This document shows, in pieces, positions 16,366 through 26,234 of a stretch of DNA of 64,000 bases (position 1 is its first letter; each line of letters begins with the position of its first letter). The stretch lies in contig DATHDS010000003.1 in NCBI GenBank assembly GCA_035318925.1, positions 54,333-118,332 on the forward strand. Direction: 5' to 3'. Origin of the DNA: VAXT01 sp035318925. Its GTDB lineage: Bacteria > Actinomycetota > Thermoleophilia > Gaiellales > Gaiellaceae. Below the pieces are notes generated by a model. It was not told the origin of the DNA. It did no database searches and was given only the letters and a program-made list of their open reading frames with translations. Position numbers and translations under genes: made by a program.

Positions 16366-17138
16366 GGACGAACCGCTTGAGAGATCGGCCACGAGTGGAC
16401 GGTGTCGCCGTCCACTCGTGGCCGGCCCCTGCCCAGCGCGTTCGCCTCACGCTCCTTGCGGGGTTCGCGCTCGTTGCAGCCACCTGGATAGCTGCGCCGA
16501 CAAGCGCTCGCTCGGTTGTGAAGCCGACCCAGGACCTGGTTGCTCTGTACAGCCCGCACAAGGCGATGTCGAAGCCGGATGAGGGCTCGGCGCTGCTCGC
16601 ACGCGTGTCGGCGAGACGCCCGATCACCGAGCAACGGACCGTGCTTCCCGTGCTCCGGCACAAGACGATCAACGGGCATCGCTGGCTCCTTGTCAGGCTC
16701 CCCGGGCGCCCGAACGGGAGAAAGGGCTGGATCACGCGACGCGCAACGGTCTCGTTCCAGACGAGCTGGCACATCGTGGTCGTTACGTCCTCGCGGCGGG
16801 TGGTCGTCTACCGCCACGGCCGTCGCATCCGAATCTTCGAGGCGGTCGTCGGTAAGCCCTCGACACCGACCCCGCTCGGCGAGTTCTTCGTCGAGGAGTC
16901 GATCAAGTTGCCGGCGAACGCGGTCGGTGCGCCCTTTGCGCTCGCCTTGAGCGCCCGCTCGAACGTGTTCCAGGAGTTCGCCGGCGGGCCGGGGCAGATC
17001 GCCCTGCACGGCTTGCAGAACATCGGCGGCACGCCCGGCACCGCGGTCTCCCACGGCTGTGTGCGGCTGGACACGGGCGCAGTACGCTGGCTGGCACGCC
17101 GTATCACTCCTGGCGTGCCGGTAACGATCACGCGGTAA
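16362..17138 (+). CDS. L,D-transpeptidase (YkuD domain) with N-terminal membrane anchor
   Basis: The 258-residue product has a hydrophobic anchor (about 27-46), a middle segment resembling an SH3-like wall-binding region (about 55-128) and a YkuD catalytic domain (about 135-258). The YkuD domain includes HGLQNIGG and SHGCVRL with catalytic Cys233. It would cross-link or modify peptidoglycan. The start is uncertain. TTG 16362 overlaps the previous stop in the local style, whereas GTG 16395 lies inside the left arm of a perfect 17-bp hairpin. Either keeps the anchor, and no good ribosome site precedes either. This is the second L,D-transpeptidase in the window. Confidence 0.88.
   Translation: MRTNRLRDRPRVDGVAVHSWPAPAQRVRLTLLAGFALVAATWIAAPTSARSVVKPTQDLVALYSPHKAMSKPDEGSALLARVSARRPITEQRTVLPVLRHKTINGHRWLLVRLPGRPNGRKGWITRRATVSFQTSWHIVVVTSSRRVVVYRHGRRIRIFEAVVGKPSTPTPLGEFFVEESIKLPANAVGAPFALALSARSNVFQEFAGGPGQIALHGLQNIGGTPGTAVSHGCVRLDTGAVRWLARRITPGVPVTITR
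16386..16424 (+). terminator. Perfect 17-bp hairpin at the ice-binding/L,D-transpeptidase junction
   Basis: Arms at 16386-16402 and 16408-16424 are exact reverse complements around the 5-nt loop TGTCG, beginning 20 bp after the ice-binding stop. There is no T-run. It could be a T-less terminator or an RNA structure that hides the GTG 16395 start of the next gene, because it lies inside that frame. Confidence 0.5.
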
Positions 17139-17143
17139 GCGCT

Positions 17144-17818
17144 CTAGCTCGCGGTTTCGTTCTCGAGCAGCTTGCGCACGCTCGGAGAGAGCGGGATCTC
17201 CGGCCTCAGGCCGGGCGAGGGGACAGGCGTGCCGAATGAGCTGACGATCGGGACGACTCCGGCCCAGATCTCGAGGTCGGCGTCCGCGGATTCGTCGTCG
17301 TCAGGAGGCCCGGTTCGGACTTTGGCCGAGGCCTCGTCGATCTCCATGGCGAGAATCGCCGTCGCCTTGAGCTCCTGCGCGTTTGGCTTTCGAGCTTCTT
17401 CCCACCTCCCCGGCAGCAGCCTTTCGGTGAACGATTCGAAGGCGGCCAGCCGTTCGGCCTCGTCGTCGATGCGCTCGAAGGTCCCAAACACCATCACCGC
17501 CTCGTAGTTCGCCGAGTGCTCGTAGGTCGAGCGAGCGAGGACGAGGCCCTGGACGATCGTCACCGTCACGCAAGCGGCCGCTCCGTCGGCCAGGGTGCGG
17601 ATCGCACGGCTCGCGGTCGAGCCGTGGATGTAGAGCTTGTCGCCGAGTTGCGCGTAGAGCATCGGGATGCAACAGGGATCCCGCCCGTCGAGGAACGCCA
17701 CGTGGGCCAGCAGGCCGCGGCTCAGGACGTCGTCGATCGACACCCGGTCGTAATGCCCTCTCGTCGGGTTGCGCCGCACCCTGACGCGATCGGAAACCTC
17801 GTGACGTCTCTGTGCCAA
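17144..17818 (-). CDS. Pyridoxamine 5'-phosphate oxidase family flavoprotein
   Basis: The product of about 224 residues resembles the PPOX/Pyridox_ox_2 split-barrel family, which binds FMN or F420. It has RVRRNPTRGHYDR, a LAHVAFLDGRDPCCIPMLYA strand pair, LYIHGSTASRAIR and SANYEAVMVFGTFE. The frame runs open far upstream through the next gene, but conserved sequence begins only near 17800. TTG 17818 is chosen because it is the first start after the upstream stop at 17854, so the start is uncertain. It lies downstream of a b-type cytochrome gene and opposite the ApbE operon, which suggests a redox context. The substrate is unknown. Confidence 0.8.
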   Translation of the reverse strand: MAQRRHEVSDRVRVRRNPTRGHYDRVSIDDVLSRGLLAHVAFLDGRDPCCIPMLYAQLGDKLYIHGSTASRAIRTLADGAAACVTVTIVQGLVLARSTYEHSANYEAVMVFGTFERIDDEAERLAAFESFTERLLPGRWEEARKPNAQELKATAILAMEIDEASAKVRTGPPDDDESADADLEIWAGVVPIVSSFGTPVPSPGLRPEIPLSPSVRKLLENETAS

Positions 17819-17853
17819 TGCCCCGGCGATGGTAGTCGCTGGTCGCGACGCCG

Positions 17854-18516
17854 CTAGCCGCGGAGGTGGGAACGCGTTGCAAGACCCTCGTCGTGTCCGT
17901 GCTCTCGGTGGAAGCTCCGCCAGGCCGGGTAGGTGGCAACGGCGAGAATCACGCCGGCGAGGAGGGCGCCGCTGAGCGCAGCACGCCGGCTGCGCGCTCC
18001 CGCGACAACGCCCTCTGCGTGGACGCGCCAGTCTTCGGGGCCCACCCGCAGCGTGCGCATGAGATAGGCGAGGACGTGGACGGACATCAGCGCCCCCCAG
18101 ACGGCGAAGCTGAGCCCGTGCAAGCCTTTCAACCATCCGCCGTGCCCGACGATGATCAGCGCGACGCCGCTTCCGAAGAGCGATAGCGTCGAAGCGACCA
18201 GGAATGGCGCCAGCAACCGGAGCAGAAGCCGCGGCGGCCCTTCCCGCCTGTACGGCTCGTTGCCCATGTAGTAGCGCATGAACCGCCAGCCCGTGGTCGC
18301 GAGCTTGAGCGCGATCGGAGGCAGCAACAGGAGCCCGAGAAAGATGTGCACGGACAGGTACGAGCGCAGGGACAGCGTGGTCAACGCCTCCAAACCGAGC
18401 AGGACGAGGAGAACGAGCCCGACCGATGTCGTCAGCCGTTCGTTCCCCGGTGGCCCCCAGGCGCGCGCAACGGCGTGCCAACGCCGCGATCCCGAACGTC
18501 GGTGCCTTCCTTGCAT
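17854..18516 (-). CDS. Cytochrome b561-like membrane protein
   Basis: The 220-residue protein has four to five membrane helices (about 29-50, 55-75, 102-124, 132-155 and 180-197). His residues suited to heme ligation lie in SVHIFLG in the second helix and in GLHGLSFAVW and SVHVLAYL in a later pair. The pattern matches the b561/DUF4405-type group. It is transcribed away from the ApbE/ferric-reductase operon starting 105 bp away and could exchange electrons with it. Heme binding is inferred from the His positions. No Shine-Dalgarno is obvious before ATG 18516. Confidence 0.7.
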   Translation of the reverse strand: MQGRHRRSGSRRWHAVARAWGPPGNERLTTSVGLVLLVLLGLEALTTLSLRSYLSVHIFLGLLLLPPIALKLATTGWRFMRYYMGNEPYRREGPPRLLLRLLAPFLVASTLSLFGSGVALIIVGHGGWLKGLHGLSFAVWGALMSVHVLAYLMRTLRVGPEDWRVHAEGVVAGARSRRAALSGALLAGVILAVATYPAWRSFHREHGHDEGLATRSHLRG

Positions 18517-18621
18517 GTCGCCGAGGACAATAGCCCGGAGGAAGCGCCCGGGTTATCGGTTTCAGGTCATTCTTAGGAAGGCTTCATCAAGCGCTTATCT
18601 TGTGCTGCTGAACTGCGCTCT

Positions 18622-18924
18622 ATGTCGAATGAGCTTGGTTCCGGGCCCGCGACCCGCGATGCGGGCGTCGCGCGCGTCCGCAGGGTGACGCGCTTCGCGC
18701 TGCTCGGCGCTGCGCTGTTGAGCGGTGCCTTCGCCGGGTTGGCCGCAGCGTCGACGCACTTGCGGAAGGCGGCCCACGTCGGAACGCAGTCCACGCGACG
18801 GGCGGTGACGACGGTGCCCACACCGGTGCCGACTCCGGCGCCGAGCTCGGCCCAGATCCCGGCGCCGTCGCAGGCGCCGACGCAGTCGGCTGCACCGCCG
18901 GTGGCTTCTTCGGGCAGCTCCTGA
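18622..18924 (+). CDS. Small membrane-anchored Pro/Thr/Ala-rich protein
   Basis: The 100-residue product has one hydrophobic helix (about 24-46) followed by a low-complexity extracytoplasmic tail rich in TPVPTPAPS-type repeats. Its stop overlaps the apbE start (TGATG), so it is translated with the redox operon. In comparable operons this first position often encodes a small FMN-binding protein, the substrate of ApbE. Here no FMN-attachment motif (D-G-A-T/S-G-A-T type) is visible. It may be a degenerate form, an anchor or a spacer. The coding status is supported by the overlap. The function is unknown. Confidence 0.6.
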   Translation: MSNELGSGPATRDAGVARVRRVTRFALLGAALLSGAFAGLAAASTHLRKAAHVGTQSTRRAVTTVPTPVPTPAPSSAQIPAPSQAPTQSAAPPVASSGSS

Positions 18925-19853
18925 TGGCGGCGTCCGTCGAGCTGGCGGCGCTCGGCTCGACTGCCTTGCTCTGGTCGAGCGACGATGCCGCGCTCGCCCA
19001 AGCCGCGACGGAGCTCCTCCGCGAGCTCGACGCCGTCGATCGCGCCTGCAGTCGTTTCCGTGACGACTCCGAGCTCGCGAGCCTGAACCGCGCGGGGGGC
19101 CGGCCGGTCGGGGTCAGCAGCTATCTCTTCGAGGCCGTGCACGTCTCCCTGCGCGCGGCGGCGGCGAGCGGCGGGCTCGTCGACCCCACCATCGGCCGCG
19201 CGCTCCGGCTTGCCGGCTACGACCGAACGTTCAGGGTCGTCCGCGGGCGCGATTCCGACGCCGTGCGTGCCCGTTTTGCTCCGGCAGCCGGCTGGCGGCT
19301 CGTCGAGCTGGACGAGGATCGGCGCTCGATCCGGATCCCCTCTGGCGTCGAGCTCGATCTGGGCGCGACCGCAAAGGCGCTCGCCGCCGACCGCGCCGCA
19401 AAGGCCGCAGCGGACAGAACCGGCGCGGGCATTCTCGTCTCCCTGGGCGGTGACATCGCCGTCGCCGGTCCCACGCCGGCCGGCGGCTGGCCGGTGCGGA
19501 TCGCCGACGACCACCGCGCGTCGCTCGACGGCCCCGGTCCGGTCGTTAGCCTCGCGTTCGGTGGGCTTGCGACGTCGGGGGTGACGGTGCGCCGCTGGCG
19601 CGCGGGAGAGCACGAGCTGCACCACATCCTCGACCCGCGCACCGGGCTGCCAGCCCCGGCGTGCTGGCGCACGGTGACCGTCGCCGCCGCCTCTTGCGTG
19701 GACGCGAACACCGCGAGCACGGCCGCAGTGCTGCTGGGTGAGGCGGCGCCGGAGTGGCTTGCGAAGCAGCGTTTGCCTGCGCGACTCGTCGGCGTCTTGG
19801 GCGACGTCGTCTGCGTCGGCGGTTGGCCGGCCGAGGAGGTGCTGGCGGCGTGA
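18924..19853 (+). CDS. apbE: FAD:protein FMN transferase (ApbE family)
   Basis: The 309-residue protein carries ApbE signatures: the CSRFRDDSELASLNRAGG region near residue 45, VDPTIGRALRLAGYD, the ELDLGATAKALAADRAA helix, SLGGDIAVAG and the HHILDPRTGLPA motif, and a late CVDANTASTAAVLLG. ApbE attaches FMN covalently to Thr or Ser of target proteins, usually outside the membrane. No clear signal peptide is seen, so it may act in the cytoplasm or be anchored through partners. It is coupled to the ferric-reductase-like gene by a GTGA overlap. Its target in this operon is not evident. Confidence 0.9.
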   Translation: MAASVELAALGSTALLWSSDDAALAQAATELLRELDAVDRACSRFRDDSELASLNRAGGRPVGVSSYLFEAVHVSLRAAAASGGLVDPTIGRALRLAGYDRTFRVVRGRDSDAVRARFAPAAGWRLVELDEDRRSIRIPSGVELDLGATAKALAADRAAKAAADRTGAGILVSLGGDIAVAGPTPAGGWPVRIADDHRASLDGPGPVVSLAFGGLATSGVTVRRWRAGEHELHHILDPRTGLPAPACWRTVTVAAASCVDANTASTAAVLLGEAAPEWLAKQRLPARLVGVLGDVVCVGGWPAEEVLAA

Positions 19854-20935
19854 GCGGGGCGAGTGCCTACTGGTACCTGACGAGGGGGACCGGCGCGGTC
19901 GCCCTGTTGCTGCTCACCGTCGGGCTCGTCCTCGGCGTGATGGGGCCGACGCGCTTTCGCACGGCGCGGATGCCTCGCTTCGCAGTTTCCGGCCTGCACC
20001 GGAACGTGACGCTGCTTGCGCTCGCGTTCGTCGTCGTGCACGTCGTGACGACCGTCCTCGACGGCTACACGCCGATCGGGGTCCGTGACGCATTTGTCCC
20101 GTTCGTGGCTTCGTACCGTCCTGTTTGGCTCGGTCTCGGTGCCGTCGCATTCGACCTGTTGCTCGCGCTGATCGTGACCAGCCTGTTCCGCAACCGGCTC
20201 GGCTTCCGCACCTGGCACGCGGTGCACTGGCTCGCATACGCATCGTGGCCGGTTGCGCTCCTGCACTCGCTCGGGACCGGCAGCGACGCCCGCTCGTCCT
20301 GGCTGGTCGTGCTCGCGGCCGTCTGCACGATCGCGGTCGTTGCTGCCGTGTCCTGGCGGGTTGCCGTGGCCGCGCAGGGAAGGTTGGTGCTGCGCATCGG
20401 CGCGGCGGGTGCGGTGGGCGTTCTGGTGCTGCTCGTGCTCGTCTGGTACCGCGGCGGGCCCGGGCAGGCGGGTTGGGCTAAGCGCTCCGGAACGCCGACG
20501 ACGCTGCTCGCGTCGACGCGGACCGCGGCGCCGGCGACCGCTGTCGCGGCCACGCTGCCGGCGACGCCGTTCAGCGCTCCGCTCGACGGGCGCTTCGCCG
20601 AGTCCGGCACGGATGCGAACGGCCTCGTGTCGATCGCCGTCACCGGTCTCACCCGAGGCGGTGTCGACGGCGAGCTGCATCTCGATCTTTGGGGCCAACC
20701 GCTCGAGGGAGGCGGCGTCGCCATGCGTTCGAGCAGCGTGCGGTTCGGGCCCACCAGTGCTCCGTCCGAGTACACGGGGAGCATCGCCTCGCTCGACAGT
20801 CAGCGCCTCACCGCCGCTCTGCGCGACGCGGCGTCGCGGTCGTTGACGCTCGTCCTCGACCTCCGGATCGACGCAGCGGCCGGCACCGTGTCCGGTCAGG
20901 TGCAAGCGCAATCGTCCGGGGACGGGAACGGATGA
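19850..20935 (+). CDS. Ferric reductase-like transmembrane protein with C-terminal extracytoplasmic domain
   Basis: GTG 19850 overlaps the apbE stop. The 361-residue protein has about six membrane helices in residues 10-205. His residues in GLHRNVTLL, FVVVHVV, TWHAVHWLAY and ALLHSLG are spaced for two b hemes, as in the ferric-reductase-like domain (Ferric_reduct family). Residues about 235-361 form a soluble beta-rich domain with no recognised flavin or NAD motif. The electron donor is probably the NuoF-like and ferredoxin proteins encoded next. Electron transfer across the membrane is inferred. Confidence 0.82.
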   Translation: MSGASAYWYLTRGTGAVALLLLTVGLVLGVMGPTRFRTARMPRFAVSGLHRNVTLLALAFVVVHVVTTVLDGYTPIGVRDAFVPFVASYRPVWLGLGAVAFDLLLALIVTSLFRNRLGFRTWHAVHWLAYASWPVALLHSLGTGSDARSSWLVVLAAVCTIAVVAAVSWRVAVAAQGRLVLRIGAAGAVGVLVLLVLVWYRGGPGQAGWAKRSGTPTTLLASTRTAAPATAVAATLPATPFSAPLDGRFAESGTDANGLVSIAVTGLTRGGVDGELHLDLWGQPLEGGGVAMRSSSVRFGPTSAPSEYTGSIASLDSQRLTAALRDAASRSLTLVLDLRIDAAAGTVSGQVQAQSSGDGNG

Positions 20936-22206
20936 GCCGAATGGCCGTGTCCGAGCTCGCACCGCTCGTGCAGTTACCCCGTCTGCTCGCCGGCGTACGC
21001 GCCGATCGCGCACCGGTCTCGCTCGACGAACATCTAGACGCGTATGGCGACCCGCCCGTGCGCCACGCCGCGGGGCTGATCGACCTGGTCGAGGCGAGCG
21101 GGCTGACCGGCCGCGGGGGCGCGGGATTTCCGACGGCGACGAAGCTGCGTGCCGTCGCTGCGCAGCGCGGGCGGAAATTCGTCGTCGCGAACGGCACCGA
21201 GGGTGAGCTCCTGAGCCGCAAGGACAAGGCGCTGCTCGGGCTCGTGCCGCACCTCGTGCTCGACGGCGCCGAGCTCGCAGCTCATGCGGTCGGCGTGTAC
21301 GACATCATCGTCGCGGTCGGCCAGAGCGCCGTGCACGAGCGGGCGGCTTTGACGCACGCGCTCGACGAGCGCACCCGCAACGGTCTCGACGACGTGCGCT
21401 TTCAGATCGCCGCCGCGCCCGACGGCTTCGTCGTGGGTGAGGAAACGGCGCTTCTCTCGTGGATTTCAGGCGGTCAAGCGAAACCGACGTTCGTGCCGCC
21501 GCGGCCGTTCGAGCGCGGGATGCACGGTCGTCCGACCCTCGTGCAGAACGTCGAGACGCTCGCCCACCTCGCGCTCGTGGCGCGTTACGGGCCGGGGTGG
21601 TTCCGGGAGTTCGGCACCGACGCGGAGCCGGGGTCGGCGCTCGTCACCGTCTCGGGCGCCCTCGCACAGCCGGGGGTGTATGAGGTCGCGTTAGGGATGC
21701 GTGTGCGCGAGCTCATCGACTGGGCAGGCGGCGCCACCGAGCCGGTGGGCGCGTATCTCGTCGGCGGCTACTTCGGGACCTGGGTCGCGTCTGCCGACGC
21801 GGAACGAGCGGCGTTGCTCGGCTCCGCGCTCGCGCCGCTCGGCGCGTCGCTTGGCGCCCGCACGATCTTCGCGTTGCCCGCGCACATCTGCGGCCTCGTG
21901 GAGACGGCGCGTCTCGTCCGCTACCTCGCCGGCGAGAGTGCCGGCCAATGCGGGCCGTGTCTCCACGGGCTCGCCGCGATTGCCGACGGCTTCGAACAGC
22001 TGGCCCGCGCAGAGCGCGCCGACGTGCCACAGATTGCTCGCTGGCTCGAGCAGGTGCGCGGCCGCGGCGCCTGCCGTCACCCCGACGGGGCCGTGAGGCT
22101 CGTGGCGAGCGCGCTCGAGGTGTTCGCGACCGAGGTCGAGCTCCACGCGACCGGCCGCTGCAGAGGCGACGGTCGCCTCCTGCTGCCAACCGGGATCCCC
22201 GGATGA
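20932..22206 (+). CDS. NuoF-like NADH dehydrogenase subunit (complex I 51-kDa family)
   Basis: The 424-residue protein starts at ATG 20932, overlapping the previous stop (ATGA). It has the FMN-binding GLTGRGGAGFPTATKL motif (about 60), a second glycine-rich segment (VANGTEGE), the SLBB-like middle and the C-terminal iron-sulfur region. That region contains ESAGQCGPC with Cys340 and Cys343 and a distal Cys381 in GACRHPDG. Canonical NuoF has Cys where Ala337 stands, so only three of the four usual [4Fe-4S] ligands are here. It probably oxidises NAD(P)H and feeds the ferredoxin and membrane cytochrome. The role in this operon is inferred. Confidence 0.85.
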   Translation: MSRMAVSELAPLVQLPRLLAGVRADRAPVSLDEHLDAYGDPPVRHAAGLIDLVEASGLTGRGGAGFPTATKLRAVAAQRGRKFVVANGTEGELLSRKDKALLGLVPHLVLDGAELAAHAVGVYDIIVAVGQSAVHERAALTHALDERTRNGLDDVRFQIAAAPDGFVVGEETALLSWISGGQAKPTFVPPRPFERGMHGRPTLVQNVETLAHLALVARYGPGWFREFGTDAEPGSALVTVSGALAQPGVYEVALGMRVRELIDWAGGATEPVGAYLVGGYFGTWVASADAERAALLGSALAPLGASLGARTIFALPAHICGLVETARLVRYLAGESAGQCGPCLHGLAAIADGFEQLARAERADVPQIARWLEQVRGRGACRHPDGAVRLVASALEVFATEVELHATGRCRGDGRLLLPTGIPG

Positions 22207-22430
22207 AAAAGGCACTCCGCCTGAACCCGATCGCATGCGAAGGGCACGGGCTCTGCGCCGAGGTTCTGCCGGAGCTGATCAGCCTCGACGACTGGGGCTA
22301 CCCGATCGTTGACGGGAAGCCGGTTCCGAAGCAGTTACTCGCGCACGCGCGACGGGCAGTCGACGTCTGCCCAACTCTTGCACTAGCGCTATCCCGCGCC
22401 CGTGGCGCGGGAGAGATCAAGACCTTGTGA
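22203..22430 (+). CDS. Small [3Fe-4S]-type ferredoxin
   Basis: The 75-residue protein has Cys12, Cys18 and Cys56 in the arrangement C-x5-C...C-P, as in monocluster [3Fe-4S] ferredoxins of Actinobacteria (Fer4_13/Fer4_15 type). A fourth cysteine is absent. It starts with an ATGA overlap and ends the operon. Its last 14 bases overlap the convergent DUF1697 gene. It is the likely electron shuttle between the NuoF-like protein and the heme membrane protein. Confidence 0.85.
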   Translation: MKKALRLNPIACEGHGLCAEVLPELISLDDWGYPIVDGKPVPKQLLAHARRAVDVCPTLALALSRARGAGEIKTL

Positions 22431-22953
22431 GCTCACCGAGCTTCGTCACAGTCCTCCAGTTCCGGGTCGTTGCGGCTACGCCGAGCTGTTTTTCGAAGTA
22501 GGCGTTGGTGAGCTTCGACCTGCCGTAGCCGTTCGGGCAGTGCAGGTAGACCTGCTTCCCGGCGACCCGGAATTCGTCGGGCTCGGCGCGCTCCGCGTCG
22601 AGCTTGCCCACCTTGGCGCGTGCAGGGTTCTCCGCCAGGAACGTGACGTGCAGCTTCGCCGGGTCCTTCTTGCCCCTGGCGAAGGGGTTGCCGACCAGCA
22701 CTTTTGCCAGCTGCGGTCGCGTTAGCACGATGACCGCAATGCTGAGGTCAAGGTCGCGGCGGATTCGCCGCTCGATCGCGTTGGTCAGCTTCTCGGCGCC
22801 GTCGGAGCTCTTGAAGACGACGTTTCCGCTCTGGACGTACGTCGCGACGTCCTCGGCGCCGAGCACGTCGAACAGGGCCCGCAAGTCGGCCATGGCGACC
22901 TTGTTGCGGGCCCCGAGGTTGATCCCGCGTAGCAGGGCGATGTAGGTCTTCAC
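22417..22953 (-). CDS. DUF1697 family protein
   Basis: The 178-residue protein matches DUF1697: YIALLRGINLGARNKVAMADLR at the N-terminus, YVQSGNVVF at about 38, and a C-terminal YGRSKLTNAYFEKQLGVAATTRNWRTVTKL segment. The family is widespread in soil bacteria and has no established biochemical role. It starts at GTG 22953. It overlaps the ferredoxin gene by 14 bases tail to tail and has the bL31 gene six bases upstream on the same strand. Confidence 0.9.
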   Translation of the reverse strand: MKTYIALLRGINLGARNKVAMADLRALFDVLGAEDVATYVQSGNVVFKSSDGAEKLTNAIERRIRRDLDLSIAVIVLTRPQLAKVLVGNPFARGKKDPAKLHVTFLAENPARAKVGKLDAERAEPDEFRVAGKQVYLHCPNGYGRSKLTNAYFEKQLGVAATTRNWRTVTKLGELTRS

Positions 22954-22959
22954 GCCCGG

Positions 22960-23163
22960 CTAGGCGGCGGCGAGAGAGCGGCGTCGCTCGAAGCGCTCGA
23001 TGCGGTCCCCGCTCGTGCCCGTGCGTGCGCGGCCGGTGTAAGCCGGATGGCAGTTCGAACAGACATCGACCGAGATCGCCTCCGCGGTCGAGCGAATGTC
23101 AAACGACACGCCGCATGAAGAACAGCGTGCCTCGATCAGATGCAGGTTGGGATGCTGAGTCAA
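22960..23163 (-). CDS. rpmE: 50S ribosomal protein bL31
   Basis: The 67-residue protein has the bL31 signature ISVDVCSNCHPAYTG and a zinc ribbon of Cys14, Cys17, Cys35 and Cys38, so it is the zinc-containing (C+) form. It starts with TTG 23163. That start is supported by a GAGGAG ribosome site seven bases upstream on the minus strand. It stands alone among non-ribosomal genes, between DUF1697 and FtsH, rather than beside prfA or rho. Whether it is the only copy in the genome cannot be seen here. Confidence 0.9.
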   Translation of the reverse strand: MTQHPNLHLIEARCSSCGVSFDIRSTAEAISVDVCSNCHPAYTGRARTGTSGDRIERFERRRSLAAA

Positions 23164-23255
23164 TGTTTTCTCCTCGTGTAAAGCGGACGGCTGACTATCG
23201 GCCGCCCACTACTTGAAACGCTGAGCAGGCCGCAGGTGTTCCCTAGCTAGTCTTC

Positions 23256-25256
<2,001 letters not shown>

Positions 25257-25393
25257 GTTCCGCCGACACCGCACCTCGAGCACGTGAGCGTGCGCGCGAT
25301 CGTACGCCGTCCGGCATCGATGAGTTCTTACCGCTGCGGCCGTCTAACCGGACAGAAGTACCACCTGTCCACCGCCAAAAGAAAGGACGACCG

Positions 25394-25867
25394 ATGCAGA
25401 AGCTCACTCCATGCCTGTGGTTCGACACCGCGGGCGAAGACGCGGCGAACTTCTACACGTCGGTGTTCCCGAACTCGAAGATCCGGGACATTGCCCGCTA
25501 TGGCTCGGCCGGACCGCGCCCCGAAGGAACGGTCATGACCGTCAGCTTCGAGCTGGACGGGGAAGAGTTCCTGGCCCTGAATGGGGGGCCCCAGTTCACG
25601 TTCAGCGAGGCCATCTCGTTCCAGGTGAGCTGCAAGAACCAGGAAGAGGTTGACGCCTTCTGGAGCAAGCTCTCAGAGGGTGGGGAAGAAGGCCCCTGCG
25701 GCTGGGTGAAGGACAAGTTCGGCCTGTCGTGGCAGATCGTCCCGACCGCCCTGCCCGAGCTGCTTGGCGACCCGGACCCGGAGAAGGCACAGCGTGTCAT
25801 GGCCGCGATGCTGAAGATGGGGAAGATCGAGATCGCGGAGCTCGAGGAGGCCGCGGCGCAGTCGTAG
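25394..25867 (+). CDS. VOC family (PhnB-like) protein
   Basis: The 157-residue protein is of the PhnB-like/3-demethylubiquinone methyltransferase-like type. It starts LTPCLWFDTAGEDAANFYTSVFPNSKI, continues with FELDGEEFLALNGGP and SFQVSCKNQEEVDAFWSKL, and ends in WQIVPTALPELL and VMAAMLKMGKIEIAELE. Members have the vicinal-oxygen-chelate fold, and most are uncharacterised. A GAAAGGA ribosome site precedes ATG 25394. It is followed by a YciI-like gene 35 bp later, perhaps co-transcribed. Confidence 0.9.
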   Translation: MQKLTPCLWFDTAGEDAANFYTSVFPNSKIRDIARYGSAGPRPEGTVMTVSFELDGEEFLALNGGPQFTFSEAISFQVSCKNQEEVDAFWSKLSEGGEEGPCGWVKDKFGLSWQIVPTALPELLGDPDPEKAQRVMAAMLKMGKIEIAELEEAAAQS

Positions 25868-25902
25868 GTCCCGGCCGTCAGGTCGTGTGGTAGAAGGCGA
25901 AC

Positions 25903-26199
25903 GTGGCGATGTTCCTCGTCGTTCTCCGCCGCTCCGGCCCTCAGTGGGACGCCTCGCAGCCGCTCGAGGAGCAGTCCGGCTGGCCCGCGCACGCGTCCTT
26001 CATGGACGGGCTCGTCGACGAGGGATTCATCGTCCTCGGCGGGCCACTCGCCGACGAGCAGCGAACTGCCCACGTCGTCGAGGCCGAGTCGGAGGACGCC
26101 GTGCGCGCCACGTTCGCGCGCGATCCGTGGAGCGGGACTCATCTCCGCGTCGACTCGATCGACCCCTGGACGATCCGGCTCGACGGGCGGCGCGCCTAG
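25903..26199 (+). CDS. YCII-related domain protein
   Basis: The 98-residue protein has the YciI-like dimeric alpha/beta-barrel pattern: FLVVLRRSGPQWD, HASFMDGLVDEGFIVLGGPL, AHVVEAESEDAVRATFARDPW and LRVDSIDPWTIRL. The conserved His-Asp area (HASFMDGL) is present. The biochemical role is unknown for most members. GTG 25903 is favoured over ATG 25909 because GAAGG is eight bases before GTG. It lies between a VOC protein and an alcohol dehydrogenase on the same strand. Confidence 0.82.
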   Translation: MAMFLVVLRRSGPQWDASQPLEEQSGWPAHASFMDGLVDEGFIVLGGPLADEQRTAHVVEAESEDAVRATFARDPWSGTHLRVDSIDPWTIRLDGRRA

Positions 26200-26234
26200 G
26201 ATCGCGCGGTGCGATCAGCTCATATGAGTGCCAG

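Noticed and set aside
17819..18481. An N-terminal extension of the PPOX flavoprotein through the cytochrome gene.
   Set aside because: The cytochrome frame has clear membrane helices and His ligands. The extension is Arg/Ala-rich shadow sequence.
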